Below, one piece after another: positions 35,508-44,677 of a stretch of 64,000 bases of DNA. This DNA is from Desulfovibrio sp. UIB00 (GTDB lineage Bacteria; Desulfobacterota; Desulfovibrionia; Desulfovibrionales; Desulfovibrionaceae), in the NCBI RefSeq assembly GCF_022508225.1, contig NZ_JAETXJ010000001.1:496001-560000 (forward strand), given 5' to 3'. The number at the start of each line of letters is the position of its first letter. The first letter of the stretch is position 1. A program made the translations under genes and the position numbers. The notes beneath the pieces are model-generated. The model made no database searches, was not told the origin of the DNA, and saw only the letters and a list, made by a program, of their open reading frames with translations.

Positions 35508-36660
35508 GAAAAACGATGCCTCTCTGTTGCCTTCAGGCGGCGGAGGCCTCAAGGGCTCGCCGGAATCTCTGGTGACAACCCCGTGGGAAGATACGCTTGA
35601 AGCCCGCGCTGCGGCCCTGCTGACGGGGGGCGAACCTCTGGTGCTCGTAACCGTGGTGAGCCGCACAGGCTCTGCCCCGCGCGAAGCTGGAACCCGCGCC
35701 CTTCAGACTCGCAACGGATTTGAAGGAACAGTGGGCGGCGGCCTGCTTGAAGCCCGCGCCATGGAAGCGGCCCGCAACAGCCTTGCAAGCAGCCTTTCTG
35801 CGCGTGTTTCGTGCGACATGAGCGGCTTTACGCCCAACAGCGACATGATCTGCGGCGGCGGCATGGAAGTTCTGTGCGAGGTGCTTGCACCACGTCAGGC
35901 TGAAATGTTCGCTCTTGCGGCAGAGGTGCTGCGGCTGGGCGGTCGGGGCGCATGGCTGGTTGAATTGCGCCGGGACGGCGTTTCGCTGCATGGCGAGGCG
36001 GAAACACCGCTGCGGCGGCTGTTTGTTGATGCCTTGCCGGAACATGCCGTTCAGCCCGAAGGCGTCACCGTGGGGCTGGACGCAGTAACCCCCCTGCTGG
36101 AGACGCGTAAGGGTCGCCCTGGCCTGGTAGACGTGGACGGGCGCATACTTTACGTGGAACCTCTGGACGCGCCGCCAGTGCTCTTGCTGTGCGGCGGCGG
36201 GCATGTATCGCTGGAAGTTGCGCGGCTGGCCCATTCCTGCGGCTTTGTAGTAGACGTGGTGGACGACCGCGAGGAATTTTCCAATGCGGAGCGCTTCCCC
36301 ATGGCCCGCCATTGTCAGGTTTTGCCGGGCTACGAAAATCTTGTGCAGACCTGCGACATCGGGCGCAGGCATTTTGTGGCCATTATCACGCGCGGGCACA
36401 GTTTTGACCGCGAGGCTCTGGCTCAGGCGCTGACAAGTCACGCCCAGTATGTGGGCATGATCGGCAGCAGAACCAAGCGTGAACAGGTGTATGCCGCTTT
36501 GCGCAAACAGGGTGTGCCGGATGCAGAACTGGCTGCCGTATGCTGCCCTATTGGCCTTTCCATTGAGGCGGAGACCCCGCAGCAGATTGCGGTTTCCATT
36601 GTGGCCGAGCTGCTTGCCGCTCGTGCCGGAACCTTGGTGCGCCTGCGGCTTGACGACTAG
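35500..36660 (+). CDS. XdhC/CoxI-family molybdoenzyme maturation protein
   Basis: A 386-residue XdhC/CoxF-like protein. The N-terminal XdhC_CoxI domain has VLVTVVSRTGSAPREAGTRAL and GTVGGGLLEARAM; a Cys-containing CDMSGFTPNSDMICGGGMEVL follows, and the C-terminal Rossmann domain has PVLLLCGGGHVSLEVARLA and QYVGMIGSRTKREQVYAAL. Relatives bind and sulfurate the molybdenum cofactor before insertion into xanthine-dehydrogenase-type enzymes. No such enzyme gene lies nearby. The start at 35500 lies inside the end of topA (8-base overlap) with AAGGAGG in the topA coding sequence; translation is probably coupled. Confidence 0.88.
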   Translation: MGKKNDASLLPSGGGGLKGSPESLVTTPWEDTLEARAAALLTGGEPLVLVTVVSRTGSAPREAGTRALQTRNGFEGTVGGGLLEARAMEAARNSLASSLSARVSCDMSGFTPNSDMICGGGMEVLCEVLAPRQAEMFALAAEVLRLGGRGAWLVELRRDGVSLHGEAETPLRRLFVDALPEHAVQPEGVTVGLDAVTPLLETRKGRPGLVDVDGRILYVEPLDAPPVLLLCGGGHVSLEVARLAHSCGFVVDVVDDREEFSNAERFPMARHCQVLPGYENLVQTCDIGRRHFVAIITRGHSFDREALAQALTSHAQYVGMIGSRTKREQVYAALRKQGVPDAELAAVCCPIGLSIEAETPQQIAVSIVAELLAARAGTLVRLRLDD

Positions 36661-36685
36661 AGCGTTGACAATGGAATGAATTAAC

Positions 36686-36721
36686 TGCCTGGCAATAATT
36701 TCAAAAAATGTTTGCCGGGCA
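36686..36721. repeat. Imperfect hairpin after the xdhC-like gene
   Basis: TGCCTGGCAA (36686-36695) pairs with TTGCCGGGCA (36712-36721) with one G-T wobble and a 16-base loop. No T run follows, so a terminator role is uncertain. Confidence 0.45.
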
Positions 36722-36869
36722 CGGCAGGCAGGTTTTCCTGCTGTAGAAGATCATTTCAGGTGTTGCCATGCCCTGAAAGGCGAGCGTGCGCTACTCCGCC
36801 GCGCAGTTGCCTGCTGCTGGACTGCCGGGTGCGCAGATCCTTTATCCCTTACCCTCCAAGGCGCTTTGC

Positions 36870-37511
36870 ATGACCCTTACAATTGTCGCCCTGCTGTTTC
36901 TCCTGCTTGTAGGCATTTACGTGAATGCCAGGATGCGTACTGCGCGCCATCTGCGCTGCATCGCAGAGGAGAAGGGCGATATTGCCAGAGCCTCCGGCAT
37001 GACGGCCAGCATAGGCGTTTTTTATCCTGATGTAAGCGCCACCGTTGTTATGGGCGTTTCTGAGGAAATCGGGGCCTGTTATTACCGTGTGCTGCGCGAC
37101 GGCAAGGTCATCAACCGTAGCCGTATCAATCTGGCCAACATCAAGCGTGTGGAGCTGCTGATCAACGGCGATGTGCGCAAGGTGGGCATTTCATCCGCCC
37201 AGGCCACCAGTTTCCTCAAGGCCACCGATGTGGCAGGCAGAATACTTACCCAGTATTCCCCGGCAGACCTGCGCGTCATGCTGCGTGCTGGCCTGCGGAT
37301 TGTTTTTATGGGTGAAAGCGGCGCAGAGAAGCAACTGGAGATAACAGTGCTGCGCATGACTGACGAGCGCCACAAATTCAAGCGCATGGAGCTGTTCAAG
37401 GATACCGTGTGGTGGGTGGTCTTTCTGGACAGCGCAAGCGCCAATGCCAGACATATCAGGGAGTACTTCGAGAAGAGTGAAACCCCTGATTCAGATGGAG
37501 AATTTTGCTAA
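36870..37511 (+). CDS. Membrane-anchored protein of unknown function
   Basis: A 213-residue protein with a single N-terminal membrane anchor (TLTIVALLFLLLVGIYVNA) and a soluble remainder with no motif I recognise (IGVFYPDVSATVVMGVSEEIG, INLANIKRVELLINGDVRKVG, LFKDTVWWVVFLDSASANARH). I choose the ATG at 36870, because the anchor then begins at the first residues; an upstream GTG at 36786 with AAAGG before it would add 28 residues. It stands alone between the xdhC-like gene and the efflux operon. Confidence 0.55.
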   Translation: MTLTIVALLFLLLVGIYVNARMRTARHLRCIAEEKGDIARASGMTASIGVFYPDVSATVVMGVSEEIGACYYRVLRDGKVINRSRINLANIKRVELLINGDVRKVGISSAQATSFLKATDVAGRILTQYSPADLRVMLRAGLRIVFMGESGAEKQLEITVLRMTDERHKFKRMELFKDTVWWVVFLDSASANARHIREYFEKSETPDSDGEFC

Positions 37512-37868
37512 AAAAATGGTTAATAATTTCAGTATGTTATAAAAAAATACCACGATATGATAACTATCTGAAATTACAGGGAATAATCGTTTCAAACATT
37601 TGGCGGTCCCACAGCCCGATACATTGCTTTTTGGCGTGAACTGTGCTTTTTAAAGGGGTGGTTTACTGCAATTGTCGGTGAGTTTACCAGGCTGGGGCTG
37701 TATGACGCCCCCAACGCGTCATGAGGCGCTTGTTCGCGCCAAATCTTTCATGCTGATCCCCCCCCAGGAACGACGTTTAGCGATGACCCGTCTCGGTGGA
37801 AAATTAAGCCACCGCCGTTACGCCGTGCGTGTTTTGAGCGCCGTGCGCCACGCCATATGGAGTTATTC
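37512..37868. other. Intergenic region upstream of the RND efflux operon
   Basis: 357 bases with no credible gene. Its first 90 bases are markedly AT-rich and contain the dyad at 37524-37576. No repressor gene (TetR or MarR type) is present, so the operon's control is not obvious from its neighbours. Confidence 0.45.
37524..37576. promoter_or_regulatory. AT-rich dyad element
   Basis: TAATTTCAG (37524-37532) is exactly inverted as CTGAAATTA (37568-37576), and the symmetry continues inward (GTTAT/ATAAC), so the two 17-base arms match at 14 positions. It is AT-rich with no T-tract after it, unlike a terminator. It may be a protein-binding site controlling the efflux operon downstream. Confidence 0.5.
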
Positions 37869-38981
37869 ATGAGTATCAGACCTATTGCAAAAATTTCAGT
37901 TGTATTGGGGCTTTGTCTTGCCCTGGTCGCCTGCCAGAGCGACAAAAAAGGACAGCCCGACATGCGCTTGCCAGTGTCGGCTGTTGAAGTAACCGTCGCC
38001 GATGCCTCCTGGCCCAGCCAGTTCCAGGCGCAGGCCTCAGGCTCACGCGCGGTTGAAGTGCGCGCCCGTGTTCAGGGGATTATTGAAAAGCGCCTGTATA
38101 ACGAAGGTGATTTCGTTAAGGCGGGGCAGCAGATGTTCCAGCTCGAACGCGATCAGTACGAAGCCCAGATGCAGCAGGCGCAGGCCCAGTACGTGAACGC
38201 GGAACGTGAATGGAAGCGTATTCGCCCCCTGTACGAAAAGAACGCCGTTTCGCAGAAAGACCGCGATTCTGCCCTGGCCGCGTACGACAGCGCCAAGGCA
38301 TCCCTGCGTCAGGCCAAGATCAATCTGGATTACTGCCAGGTGGTGGCCCCTGTCTCCGGCTACAGCAGCAAGGAAAATTACACCCCCGGCAACCTGGTGA
38401 GCAACAATTCGCTGCTTACCTATGTGAACCAGACCGACCCCATGTACATAGACTTTTCCATTGCCGCGCCTGACCGTATGCTGCGCCAGCAGCTTGCAGC
38501 CTCGGGCGTCCTGGTGTTCCCCAAGGACAACCGCTACAAGGCAAGGTTGCGCCTGCTGGACGGCACCATGTACGGCACGGAAGGCGACGTGACCTTTATC
38601 GACAGCCAGGTGCAGCCCACCACGGGCGTTATCAAGGCCCGCGCGGTGTTTCCCAATACCGACGGGCAGATCATGCCCGGGCAGTATGTGCGCCTGTTTG
38701 TGGAAGGCGACATCCTCAAGAACGCCATTCTTATTCCGCAAAAGTGCGTTATCGTGACCCAGAAGGGTACCGTGGTCATGGGGCTGGACAAGGACGACAA
38801 GGTCTACCCCATTCCCATCACTGTGACTGTGGCTGTGGGAGATCAATATCTGGTGGGTTCCGGCCTCAAGGGCGGGGAACGCATCATCAGTGAAGGTATC
38901 ATCAAAGCCCGCCCCGGGACTCAAGTGCGCGTGCAGCAAGCCGGTGGGCAGCAGCCCCAGGATGCCGCGCCGAAGAAGTAG
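37869..38981 (+). CDS. RND efflux periplasmic adaptor (AcrA/MexA-like lipoprotein)
   Basis: Membrane-fusion protein of a tripartite RND pump, 370 residues. The signal ends in a lipobox (LCLALVAC). Then follow the lipoyl/barrel-sandwich region (VRARVQGIIEKRLYNEGDFVKAGQ), a coiled-coil hairpin (YEAQMQQAQAQYVNAEREWKRIRPLYEK), the second lipoyl half (YCQVVAPVSGY) and the beta-barrel and membrane-proximal domains. The start at 37869 has GGAG upstream; an in-frame ATG at 37857 lacks a site. The permease begins 7 bases after the stop. Substrates are probably drugs or detergents such as bile salts (inference). Confidence 0.93.
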   Translation: MSIRPIAKISVVLGLCLALVACQSDKKGQPDMRLPVSAVEVTVADASWPSQFQAQASGSRAVEVRARVQGIIEKRLYNEGDFVKAGQQMFQLERDQYEAQMQQAQAQYVNAEREWKRIRPLYEKNAVSQKDRDSALAAYDSAKASLRQAKINLDYCQVVAPVSGYSSKENYTPGNLVSNNSLLTYVNQTDPMYIDFSIAAPDRMLRQQLAASGVLVFPKDNRYKARLRLLDGTMYGTEGDVTFIDSQVQPTTGVIKARAVFPNTDGQIMPGQYVRLFVEGDILKNAILIPQKCVIVTQKGTVVMGLDKDDKVYPIPITVTVAVGDQYLVGSGLKGGERIISEGIIKARPGTQVRVQQAGGQQPQDAAPKK

Positions 38982-38988
38982 GTAGCAT

Positions 38989-41900
38989 ATGGCTGTTTCT
39001 ACAAAGCCGAATTTCTTTTTGCGCAGGCCGGTTCTGTCGGCCGTTATCTCCATTGTCATAACTCTGGTGGGCGCGCTGGCCATGAAGGCCCTGCCCATCG
39101 CACAATACCCCGACCTTGTGCCGCCCACGGTCAACGTGAGCGTGTCGTATCCCGGCGCTTCAGCGGAAACCATTGCCTCCACGGTTCTGGCTCCCCTTGA
39201 AGTGAACATCAACGGTGTGGAAAACATGCTCTACATGACTTCCATTGCCGCTTCGGGTTCCGGTTCGGGCAACATCAACGTGTACTTCAAGCTGGGCAGT
39301 GATGCCAACATGGCTCTGGTCAACGTTAACAACAAGGTTAACCTGGCCCAGGCCACCTTGCCGGAAGATGTGCGCAGGCAGGGCGTCACGGTCGTCAAGC
39401 GTTCGCCCGCCATGTTGCAGGTGTTCTGTTACTATTCGCCCGACGGGCGCTATAGCGACGTGTTCATCCACAACTGGGCTCAGGTCAACGTTGTTGACGA
39501 ACTCAAGCGCATCAACGGCGTGGGCGACTGCTCGCTTTTTGGCAGCATGGACTACTCCATGCGTATCTGGCTGCAACCGGACAAGCTCGCCAAGTACGGC
39601 ATTACCACAAAGCAGGTAACCTCGGCCATTCAGGAGCAGAACTCGCAGTACGCCCCTGGACGTCTGGGTGACATGCCCACGGCCGACTCCACCCAGCTTA
39701 CCTGGCAGATCGACACTCAGGGCCGCCTTGTAACGCCTGAAGAGTTTGGCGAAATCATCATCCGCACCGGAGATGACAGCGCCATGCTGCGGCTCAAGGA
39801 TGTGGCGCGCATAGAACTGGGCGGCAAGGACTACAGCGTTCTTTCCAGCTACAACGGCATGGGTGCCCGCATGGGCGCCGTGTATCTGTTGCCGGGCGCC
39901 AACGCCATCGCCACCGGCGATATGGTAAAGGCCAAGCTGGAGGACATTGCCTCGCGCATGCCCGATGGTCTGGCTTACACCCTGCTGGTGGACAACAACG
40001 ACTTCGTTATCGAATCCATCAAGGAAGTGGTGAGCACCCTGGTCGAAGCCATGATCCTGGTGTTCATCGTTGTGTACGTCTTTCTGCAAAACTGGCGCGC
40101 CACGCTCATTCCCTGCATTGCCGTACCTGTATCCATTATCGGCACGTTCGCGGGTCTGTACGCCTTTGGCTACACCATCAACACGCTTACGCTGTTCGCT
40201 CTGGTGCTTGCCATCGGTATCGTGGTGGACGATGCCATCGTTGTGCTTGAAAACGTTGAACGTATCATGAGTTCGGAGCATCTGCCGCCCAGAGAGGCGA
40301 CAGCAAAGGCCATGAACGAAGTTACGGCCCCGGTTATCGCCATTGTGCTTGTGCTGTGCGCCGTGTTTATTCCTGTTTCGTTCATGGGCGGCCTTGCGGG
40401 GCAGATGTACAAGCAGTTTGCCATAACGATCTCGGTGTCGGTGGTGCTTTCGGGTATTGTGGCGCTGACGCTCACTCCGGCGCTCTGCGCCCTGCTGCTC
40501 AAGCCGCATGCCCATGACCACACGCCTGCCAAGGGCTTTGTGTGGTTCAACTATGTGTTTGGTCGCATTACCCGCCGCTATGTAAACGCCGTACGTTTTG
40601 TCAAAGCCTCCGCCTGGCGTGCGCTGGCGCTCTGCGTGGTCATGGTTCTGTGCATCGTGGGGCTGTTCCGCGTGGTGCCCGGCGGCCTTGTGCCGGATGA
40701 AGACCAGGGCTATCTGCTTGGTCTGGCCATTCTGGACGATGGCGCGGCCCAACCCCGCACCCGTGCGGTCAACAAGGTGCTTACCGACTTCATGCTTAAA
40801 AACCCTGCGGTTTTGAGCGTGGGTACGCTCTCCGGTCTGGACATCACCTCCATGGCCGCCAAGAGTAACTACGGCACCTTCTTTGCCCTGCTCAAACCCT
40901 GGGGAGAACGCAAGGATCCCAAGGATGCAGCCAGCGTCATCGTGAACACCGTGGGCGCTGTAACCGTTATGCAGCCCGAGGCCTTTATCTTGGGCTTTAC
41001 GCCGCCGCCCATCAGCGGCATGAGCAATACCGGTGGTTTTGAAGGCTATGTGCAGATGCGCGGCAGCGGCAGCCTCAAGGACATGGAAGACTCTGCCAAC
41101 AAGCTTGTGCTTGAAGTGACCTCCAAAAATGCCGACGGCACGCCCAAGTACCCGGCAGTGGGCATGGTGCGCAACCTCTTTACCACTGGTTCGCCCCAGC
41201 TCTACGCCAACCTTGACCGCGAACGCTGCAAGGATATGGGCATCAGCATTGCCGATGTGTATTCGGCCATGAGCGCCACCTTCGGCAGTTCATACGTCAA
41301 CGACTTCAACCTCATGGGCCGTACCTTCCAGGTCCGGCTTCAGGCTGAGTCTGAAACCCGCGTGCTGCCTGAAAGCCTCAACGACATATACGTGCCAAAT
41401 AAAAATGGCGAGATGGTGCCCCTGACTGCGGTAATGACCCTTGAACGCCGCACGGCACCCCAGGTTGTGGAACGCTACAACGTGTTCCCGGCAGCCCACA
41501 TCATGGGTGCGCCCACGCCTGGGTATTCTTCGGGCCAGGCTCTCAGCGAAATGGAAAAAGCCGCTTCTGTGGTCTTGTCCTCTGATTATCAGCTGGGCTG
41601 GGTTGGTACCGCCCTTCAGGAAAAACTGGCAAGCGCCGACACCACTGTCATCTTTGTGCTGGCGCTGGTCATGGTCTTCCTGATTCTTGCCGCGCAGTAC
41701 GAATCGTGGTCCTTGCCACTTTCAGTGCTCACAGCCGTGCCTTTTGGCGTGTTCGGAGCCTTGTTGGCTACCTGGGGGCGCGGGCTTTCCAACGACATCT
41801 ACTTCCAGGTGGCACTTGTGACCCTGGTTGGTCTGGCGGCCAAAAACGCCATTCTTATCGTGGAATTCGCTGTTGAAGCCTGGCGCGCCGGGCGCAGCCT

Positions 41901-42195
41901 TGATGCTGCGGCCATCCACGCCTCCAAACTGCGTTTTAGGCCCATCGTGATGACCTCGCTTGCCTTTATCCTTGGCTGCGTGCCGTTGGCCATCAGTACG
42001 GGTGCGGGCGCAAACAGCCGTCACGCCATCGGTACGGCGGTCATCGGCGGCATGCTGGCGGCAACGTGCATAGCCACGTTGTTTGTGCCGTTCTTCTTCA
42101 AGGCCATCATGCAACTCTCACTGAAACTGCAGGGCAAAACTGATCCCAATGCGGGCAGGGACCACCTTGCGGAAGACCAGGAGGACGACATATGA
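38989..42195 (+). CDS. RND efflux permease (AcrB/MexB-like)
   Basis: Inner-membrane proton-driven drug exporter of the HAE1 type, 1068 residues. Recognisable parts: N-terminal NFFLRRPVLSAVISIVITLVGALA, the pseudo-repeat with two large periplasmic loops, the proton-relay Asp pair in GIVVDDAIVVLENVERIM within helix 4, PSVSIIGTFAGLYAFGYTINTLT-type helix text nearby, and VALVTLVGLAAKNAILIVEFAVE in the second half. It works with the adaptor just upstream (7-base gap) and the outer-membrane factor that overlaps its stop by 4 bases. Confidence 0.96.
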   Translation: MAVSTKPNFFLRRPVLSAVISIVITLVGALAMKALPIAQYPDLVPPTVNVSVSYPGASAETIASTVLAPLEVNINGVENMLYMTSIAASGSGSGNINVYFKLGSDANMALVNVNNKVNLAQATLPEDVRRQGVTVVKRSPAMLQVFCYYSPDGRYSDVFIHNWAQVNVVDELKRINGVGDCSLFGSMDYSMRIWLQPDKLAKYGITTKQVTSAIQEQNSQYAPGRLGDMPTADSTQLTWQIDTQGRLVTPEEFGEIIIRTGDDSAMLRLKDVARIELGGKDYSVLSSYNGMGARMGAVYLLPGANAIATGDMVKAKLEDIASRMPDGLAYTLLVDNNDFVIESIKEVVSTLVEAMILVFIVVYVFLQNWRATLIPCIAVPVSIIGTFAGLYAFGYTINTLTLFALVLAIGIVVDDAIVVLENVERIMSSEHLPPREATAKAMNEVTAPVIAIVLVLCAVFIPVSFMGGLAGQMYKQFAITISVSVVLSGIVALTLTPALCALLLKPHAHDHTPAKGFVWFNYVFGRITRRYVNAVRFVKASAWRALALCVVMVLCIVGLFRVVPGGLVPDEDQGYLLGLAILDDGAAQPRTRAVNKVLTDFMLKNPAVLSVGTLSGLDITSMAAKSNYGTFFALLKPWGERKDPKDAASVIVNTVGAVTVMQPEAFILGFTPPPISGMSNTGGFEGYVQMRGSGSLKDMEDSANKLVLEVTSKNADGTPKYPAVGMVRNLFTTGSPQLYANLDRERCKDMGISIADVYSAMSATFGSSYVNDFNLMGRTFQVRLQAESETRVLPESLNDIYVPNKNGEMVPLTAVMTLERRTAPQVVERYNVFPAAHIMGAPTPGYSSGQALSEMEKAASVVLSSDYQLGWVGTALQEKLASADTTVIFVLALVMVFLILAAQYESWSLPLSVLTAVPFGVFGALLATWGRGLSNDIYFQVALVTLVGLAAKNAILIVEFAVEAWRAGRSLDAAAIHASKLRFRPIVMTSLAFILGCVPLAISTGAGANSRHAIGTAVIGGMLAATCIATLFVPFFFKAIMQLSLKLQGKTDPNAGRDHLAEDQEDDI

Positions 42196-43733
42196 GCGCT
42201 TCCGGCAAGGCCCCGGGCATAATGCTCAAGACACCTGCATTGGTGCTGATGCTGGCCATGCTGCTTTCGGCATGCTCTCTTGCTCCGCACTATGACAGGC
42301 CGGAGCAGGAAATGCCCAAGCAGTGGCGGGCAGTGGATATGGGCTCAGTGCCCCTGCATACCGACTGGTGGAACAGGTTTAACGACCCTGTGCTGTCAGA
42401 ACTGGTTGAAGAAGCGCTGAAGAACAATCAGGATCTGGCTGAATCCATGGCCAAGATCGAATCTGCCGCCGCTCAGGTTGGCGTAGGGACTGCCGCATTG
42501 ATGCCCGTCATCAACGGTACCGGTTCCGCCGCCGCTCAGGGCGCATCTGAAAAGGCCGCCAACACGGTGCCTTTTGACCAGAGCAAGTTGTCGCGTTCTA
42601 CCACAGCCTACCAGGGCGCGCTGAGCGCCTCCTGGGAACTGGATTTCTGGGGCAAGATCCGCAACCAGTACACCATGCTCAGCGATATCTTGATGAACAC
42701 GGTCATTGGGCACGAAGCTCTGCGCCTCTCGGTGGCAGGGCAGACGGCTCAGGGCTACTTTGCCCTGCTGGCGCAGGACATGCAGCTTGATACGGCCCGC
42801 CGCACCCTGAAATCGCGTGAAGAATCCTTCCGGATTTATACCGCCCGCTACAAACAGGGTGATATAACCGAGCTTGACTGGCAGCGCGCCCGTGCAGAGG
42901 TGGAAACTGCCCGCGCCCAGGTGCACACCAGCACCGTGGCTGTGGACAAGGCCGAGGCCGGTCTGGCCGTGCTGCTTGGCCGTTCCCCCCGCGATATAAT
43001 GGATCGGGCCATGAAACGCGGACAAGGCATCCACATGCTGCCCGCGCCGCCTGTGCTGCCCGCTGGCCTGCCCTCTGACCTTCTGGAGCGGCGGCCTGAC
43101 GTGCGCGCTGCAGAATTCAGCATCATGGCCTACAATGCCAATATCGGCGTTGCCCGCGCGCAGTTCTTCCCCTCCATTTCCCTCACGGGCATGCTGGGTT
43201 CCCTGAGCGCTTCCATGGGTAACCTCTTTACCGGCCCCGCTGGTACATGGAGCTATGGCGCAAGCGGCACTGTGCCCTTGCTGGATTTTGGCCGCAACTG
43301 GTATAACCTCAAGGATGCCGAAGCCCAGAAAAAGGCAGCCATCGCCGTGTATCGTAAAACCGTGCAGTCTGCCTTTGAAGACATCCGCACGTCGCTTACC
43401 TCGCAGCGCGAGGCCGACCATATCGTGCGCAGCATGCAGGTGCAGGTTGAAAGCCTGCGGCGTGCCGTGCAGATCGCCAGTCTGCAATACGACAACGGCT
43501 ATACGGACTACCTGACGGTGCTGGACGCCGAGCGTCAGCTTTTTGCTGCCGAGTTGCAGTTGGCAACATCGTTGCGCGACAGGCTTGATAGCGTGGTCAG
43601 CGTGTGCATGGCCCTTGGCGGCGGCTGGCAAGACCCCGGCACAAGCCCCAGCTTCCCTGTGGTGAACACAGAAAAGCTGTTGCAGGAACAGGCTGGCGGG
43701 CGGGCAAGCGCGCCTGCGGCTAAATCCGAATAA
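42192..43733 (+). CDS. Outer-membrane efflux factor (NodT/OprM-like lipoprotein)
   Basis: Outer-membrane channel of the RND pump, 513 residues. The signal ends in lipobox LLSAC, followed by the family start SLAPHYDRPEQEMPKQW. Both repeated outer-membrane-efflux domains are present (QAALMPVINGTGSA-like first half; DLLERRPDVRAAEFSIMAYNANIGVARAQFFPSI split across the second half, and YDNGYTDYLTVLDAERQLF). Its ATG overlaps the permease stop (ATGA), indicating coupled translation. A strong hairpin follows the gene. Confidence 0.93.
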   Translation: MSASGKAPGIMLKTPALVLMLAMLLSACSLAPHYDRPEQEMPKQWRAVDMGSVPLHTDWWNRFNDPVLSELVEEALKNNQDLAESMAKIESAAAQVGVGTAALMPVINGTGSAAAQGASEKAANTVPFDQSKLSRSTTAYQGALSASWELDFWGKIRNQYTMLSDILMNTVIGHEALRLSVAGQTAQGYFALLAQDMQLDTARRTLKSREESFRIYTARYKQGDITELDWQRARAEVETARAQVHTSTVAVDKAEAGLAVLLGRSPRDIMDRAMKRGQGIHMLPAPPVLPAGLPSDLLERRPDVRAAEFSIMAYNANIGVARAQFFPSISLTGMLGSLSASMGNLFTGPAGTWSYGASGTVPLLDFGRNWYNLKDAEAQKKAAIAVYRKTVQSAFEDIRTSLTSQREADHIVRSMQVQVESLRRAVQIASLQYDNGYTDYLTVLDAERQLFAAELQLATSLRDRLDSVVSVCMALGGGWQDPGTSPSFPVVNTEKLLQEQAGGRASAPAAKSE

Positions 43734-43771
43734 TACACGAACCGAAGCGGCAAGCTGCCGCTGTCTGATAA

Positions 43772-43809
43772 ACAGTGGGGGAAGCGTCTGACGGCGCTTC
43801 CCCCACTGT
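43772..43809 (+). terminator. Strong hairpin closing the RND operon
   Basis: ACAGTGGGGGAAGCG (43772-43786) and its exact complement (43795-43809) form a 15-bp stem with an 8-base loop. The T run is short, but the position after the last pump gene supports termination. Confidence 0.7.
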
Positions 43810-43907
43810 GCGTTTGCTCCCATGGTCCCCGTATATGAGTATTGAAGCCAGTCCACCTCGTTTTCGGGGCTTTACAGAAGGGGCATGCCTGTCGTAAAGG
43901 GAAAAAC

Positions 43908-44591
43908 ATGGATAAAAAGTTACCCCTGATTTTCCTTTCTCTTTGCGTCGCGCTGGGCTTGTGCTGCTCTGCGCCGGATCTGGCATGCGCCAAGGAAAAT
44001 CCGGCTCCGCCAGAACAGACCGGCATAAGTGCCCCCCAGATTGCCCCAAAAAGCTCCAGAGCCAAGCGTTCTGGCGAAAAAAAGGGGGACTCTGCCAAGG
44101 CAAACCGACGCGAAAGCAAGCAGAAGGAAAAGAACTCAAAGGGCATTCACGCGCCAGCGTGGGCGTTTGGCGGCGAGGCGCAGAGCCGAGATGCATGGCG
44201 GGAAGGCACAAGCTCCAACGATCTGCAAAAGCGGGCCGTGGGGGATGACGCGTCCAAGGAAAAATCAATAAATACAACGGCCAGCATCAATTCTGCCCTC
44301 AAAGGGCCTCCAGCAAAAGAAGAACACAAAAGCGGCATGGCCGTGAGCGTTGGGCAGGAAGACTCCGCGTGGCGGAAGAAGGGACAGCATGAACTGGAGG
44401 CGGACGAAAACGTCCCCATGCAGAGCCGCCATGTTGTGCGCGCCTATGCGGATGTGGACGCAGGCGATGACCTGAGCATCAGGGTCGGGCCCGAGCTGAT
44501 CCTCAAGGATGAGCAGCGCGAGCGAACCAATGCCAACAAGCAGCCGGAATCTGCCCTAGGGCTGGGCATGCAGTTCAAGCTTGACTTCTAG
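43908..44591 (+). CDS. Secreted protein of unknown function, possible outer-membrane association
   Basis: A 227-residue protein with a clear signal peptide (LPLIFLSLCVALGLCCSAPDLACA). The middle is hydrophilic, Lys/Ser/Glu-rich and disordered-looking (KSSRAKRSGEKKGDSAKANR). The C-terminal 50 residues alternate polar and hydrophobic residues and end in a Phe (LGLGMQFKLDF), as outer-membrane beta-strands do. The start at 43908 has AAAGGG upstream. I recognise no family. It follows the efflux operon after the hairpin and may be independent of it. Confidence 0.55.
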   Translation: MDKKLPLIFLSLCVALGLCCSAPDLACAKENPAPPEQTGISAPQIAPKSSRAKRSGEKKGDSAKANRRESKQKEKNSKGIHAPAWAFGGEAQSRDAWREGTSSNDLQKRAVGDDASKEKSINTTASINSALKGPPAKEEHKSGMAVSVGQEDSAWRKKGQHELEADENVPMQSRHVVRAYADVDAGDDLSIRVGPELILKDEQRERTNANKQPESALGLGMQFKLDF

Positions 44592-44677
44592 CCTGGTCGC
44601 CGGAGTTAGCGTCTGTTTGTCTGGGAATGTGGGCTTGCATCAGGAATAGCTGCCCGCAGCTACAGGGCAGGATGGCG

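Noticed and set aside
37672..37872. 66-codon plus-strand frame before the efflux adaptor
   Set aside because: No Shine-Dalgarno and no recognisable motif, and its end overlaps the adaptor start; more likely untranslated leader.
39160..40752. 530-codon frame antisense to the RND permease gene
   Set aside because: Shadow frame; the permease on the plus strand has complete family motifs.
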